NCBI RefSeq assembly: GCF_918797505.1
Contig: NC_092799.1
Span: forward strand, 12,424,295-12,488,294
Direction of reading: 5' to 3'
Length of the DNA stretch: 64,000 nt
Origin: Bemisia tabaci
Taxonomy: Eukaryota > Arthropoda > Insecta > Hemiptera > Aleyrodidae
Both the position numbers and the translations under genes were made by a program. A model generated the notes under the pieces. That model ran no database searches. It saw only the letters and a list, made by a program, of their open reading frames with translations, and was not told the origin of the DNA. Positions 62,801 to 64,000 of the stretch are shown in pieces (within the stretch, counting starts at the first letter, position 1; every line of letters begins with the position of its first letter).

Positions 62801-63907
62801 TCCTTGACTTTCCCTTACTTTTCCAGGTCGTAATAAATTTTCTGACTTTCCCTCATTTTCCAGGTTTTCCAGGCCGCCGGAAACCCTGCTACGTTCACTG
62901 ATAGAAATTTAAAAACAGGTTTCTCCAGCCTGTGGTAAAATTAGAACTCACCTCTGTTAAAGCGGATTGCAATTCTGTTTTCCAAGCTAAGGCATTTTCT
63001 TGGATCTTGTTCCAGCGAACATTTATGGTAGCAAGTTTTTCTATGAACTCTTGGGTTTTTAAATCAGGTTCAATGTGGGTTCCAAGGTGGGATCCGACTA
63101 AAGTCAGACCTCTGAGTAAGTTTTTGTGGCTTTCCAGATACATAAAGAATTTCTGCACAGAAAATTAATTGAAAAATTAAAATTGAATATCTTGCATTGG
63201 GGAGCAATCAAGAAATTTTGCGATGAAGAAGGCGGATTTTTTTCCATTTTTGCCATCAAAAATTTGGAGGGATTAGAAACACAGCCATGGCTAGAAGCAT
63301 GCGTTATTGAGAGAAGAAATATCCTCACCTACTAGGAATTAATTTGAATAATTTCAAATACCTTTGTGTCTAGTTTTGATGCTCATTGCAAATAAACTAA
63401 AGCTGTGTAATGAATCAAATTTTAATTGCGACAGCAATTACCTATTTTTTAGGTTTTAAATGTAATTGCAATCTAATTAAAAAATTAGCTGTGCCACTTC
63501 ACAAAAACAGGCGGATTGCTTGATTTAGGAGATGTGTAAAAAAATAGTCCGTATTGATGCACGGTACAATGGCTTTGTTTGTCTCATTTGCTTTCAGGAC
63601 TTACGCCCCTAAAATGCATCAATTTAATCATTTATAGTTTTGAGTATTGCTGAGTTGATTCGATTTTGATTCTTTACATTTTCATTTTTCAGGTTCTTTT
63701 GCATACTCATTGCGACTTAACTCAACTGTCCTCACCTTATTCTCCACTATTGTGTCTTCCAGGTCTTCTAAGTTGGACGGAATTCGCTGAAGGGGTTCTT
63801 GAACATGTTCAGCTTTTTGTAACCACTTTTCCATTCTCCATAATTCGGAATTTAGATGTTGCCAGCTACCGGCGGAGCAAACAGGACAGTTATATTTCTG
63901 CGTGTCA
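56665..63907 (-). CDS. Nesprin/Msp300-type KASH protein, 3' part (6 exons seen)
   Basis: Outer-nuclear-membrane linker (LINC complex): spectrin repeats face the cytoplasm and the C-terminal KASH tail crosses into the perinuclear space to bind SUN proteins. Exons on the minus strand (63907-63736, 63152-62952, 61124-60990, 60300-60046, 58257-58193, 56872-56665) join in one open frame of 344 residues plus stop. The first four encode helical, Trp/Leu-patterned spectrin-repeat sequence (GSWQHLNSELWRMEKWLQKA; ESLQDWGQWMEKLENSVQ). The last encodes a KASH domain. The N-terminal bulk lies beyond the window. Msp300/nesprin-1-like is likelier than klarsicht because of the spectrin-repeat style, but this is inference. 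Confidence 0.9.
56873..58192 (-). other. Intron of the KASH gene, nothing recognised
   Basis: 1.3 kb, AT-rich. No repeat with defined ends. Confidence 0.5.
58193..58257 (-). CDS. Linker exon (21 residues)
   Basis: TTTTTGTAG acceptor, GCAAA|GTAAAT donor, 65 nt, phase 0 to 2. LLDETSGEALANSGGIDQTD; acidic and flexible, between the last spectrin repeat and the KASH domain. A length divisible only with its neighbours means skipping it would shift the frame. Confidence 0.75.
58258..60045 (-). other. Intron of the KASH gene
   Basis: 1.8 kb; holds the 555-bp MITE at 59188-59742. The rest is AT-rich without features. Confidence 0.55.
59188..59742. mobile_element. 555-bp MITE, AATGGACCACTAGACAAGGT ends, copy 2
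   Basis: AATGGACCACTAGACAAGGT and the inverse ACCTTGTCTAGTGGTCCATT. It matches 25303-25852 throughout, in opposite orientation internally (CATGAGCGGGTGGTTTGAAT against ATTCAAACCACCTGCTCATG). Confidence 0.87.
60046..60300 (-). CDS. Spectrin-repeat exon (85 residues)
   Basis: TTTATTCAG acceptor, GAG|GTAATT donor, 255 nt, phase 0 to 0. DVHHDLDRLEPRIVSVHRVV, then YTQLSELRTRLKTLYTILRT; helical heptad pattern. Confidence 0.88.
60388..60634. repeat. Inverted-repeat element, AACTCCCAAACCAYRT ends
   Basis: GGAACTCCCAAACCACATCT at the left and GATGCATGGTTTGGGAGTTT at the right, about 245 bp, inside an intron of the KASH gene. Confidence 0.6.
60990..61124 (-). CDS. Spectrin-repeat exon (45 residues)
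   Basis: GGTTTTTGCAG acceptor, AGG|GTGAGT donor, 135 nt, phase 0 to 0. NEELYESLQDWGQWMEKLEN, then DLTQGASVLLAQYNHLR. Confidence 0.88.
61125..62951 (-). other. Intron of the KASH gene
   Basis: 1.8 kb that carries the hAT-like element at 61501-62277. 62290-62950 is T-rich on the plus strand with TTCC-type runs and nothing else noted. Confidence 0.55.
61501..62277. mobile_element. 777-bp hAT-like element, TAGGGCTGTGCGAG ends
   Basis: TAGGGCTGTGCGAG and CTCGCACAGCCCTA bound it. The perfect 8-bp duplication ATTTTTGG flanks it (61493-61500, 62278-62285). The sub-terminal regions are packed with GAGTCGAGCC/CGAGTACTCG motifs, and the centre is G+C-rich (GCCGCGGGCGGCAGG). No transposase frame. Confidence 0.92.
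62952..63152 (-). CDS. Spectrin-repeat exon (67 residues)
   Basis: TTTCTGTGCAG acceptor, GAG|GTGAGT donor, 201 nt, phase 0 to 0. KFFMYLESHKNLLRGLTLVG, then FIEKLATINVRWNKIQENAL. The NxRWxxIQ stretch is typical of spectrin-repeat helix B or C. Confidence 0.9.
63153..63735 (-). other. Intron of the KASH gene, nothing recognised
   Basis: 583 bp, AT-rich, no repeat noted. Confidence 0.5.
63736..63907 (-). CDS. Spectrin-repeat exon (first one in the window)
   Basis: TTGTTTTATAG acceptor, AAG|GTGAGG donor, 172 nt. DTQKYNCPVCSAGSWQHLNS, then ELWRMEKWLQKAEHVQEPLQ. The acceptor phase leaves one base for the previous exon, which lies outside the window. An alternative acceptor 10 bases further in (CACGCAG) is possible. 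Confidence 0.85.
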
Positions 63908-64000
63908 CTATAAAACAAACAGGAAATGTAGAAACATAGTTGTTAAAACGGGTAAAAGCCTACAAATGCTGCAAAATGGCTAACTATTATTTACTTTCAA

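Overview
This window reads as nuclear DNA of a sap-feeding insect. The coding part is split into small exons by long AT-rich introns, and the introns are packed with non-autonomous DNA transposons. A nuclear copy of mitochondrial DNA (trnY next to the start of cox1, with TGA read as Trp) shows an invertebrate mitochondrial code. The divergent Tret1-type sugar transporters and the look of the palindromic repeats suggest a hemipteran, perhaps a whitefly. The species is an inference from memory, not something the sequence proves. No bacterial operon, phage or CRISPR array is present.

Layout. 1-15.4 kb has no protein gene that I can support. It holds a minisatellite and inverted-repeat cluster (0.56-1.72 kb), a mitochondrial insertion (2.9-3.3 kb), several hAT-like elements with 8-bp target duplications, a stack of MITEs (10.5-11.45 kb) and a G+C-rich tandem-repeat island (11.5-12.5 kb). 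15.4-34.7 kb (+) is transporter gene 1: six exons, 504 aa predicted. A 2.1-kb foldback-like element lies in its first intron. 34.7-40.1 kb is intergenic repeat. 40.1-48.6 kb (+) is transporter gene 2: six exons, 585 aa predicted. 48.6-56.6 kb is repeats plus probable 3' flank. 56.7-63.9 kb (-) is the 3' end of a nesprin/Msp300-type gene: four spectrin-repeat-like exons, a short linker exon and a terminal KASH exon. Its 5' part lies beyond the right edge.

The two transporters are a tandem duplicate pair. Their third, fourth and fifth exons are 115, 195 and 281 nt in both genes. Exons 1+2 sum to 138 nt in both (77+61 and 68+70). All intron phases agree. The spliced frames were assembled by hand from GT/AG sites, frame continuity and paralogue comparison, not from transcripts. 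Both proteins keep the MFS sugar-porter GR, PESP and PET signatures but carry Tyr where GLUT-type porters have the sugar-binding Asn of the QQxxGxN motif. Gene 2 also has a large extracellular loop built partly from a 13-residue repeat, and the same 39-bp unit recurs just after its stop codon.

The repeat landscape is the other main result. Element ends could be fixed by target-site duplications for many insertions, including two insertions of one MITE inside another. One roughly 250-bp family with CTGCCGTGCTAAGG ends shows 4-bp duplications at five independent sites.
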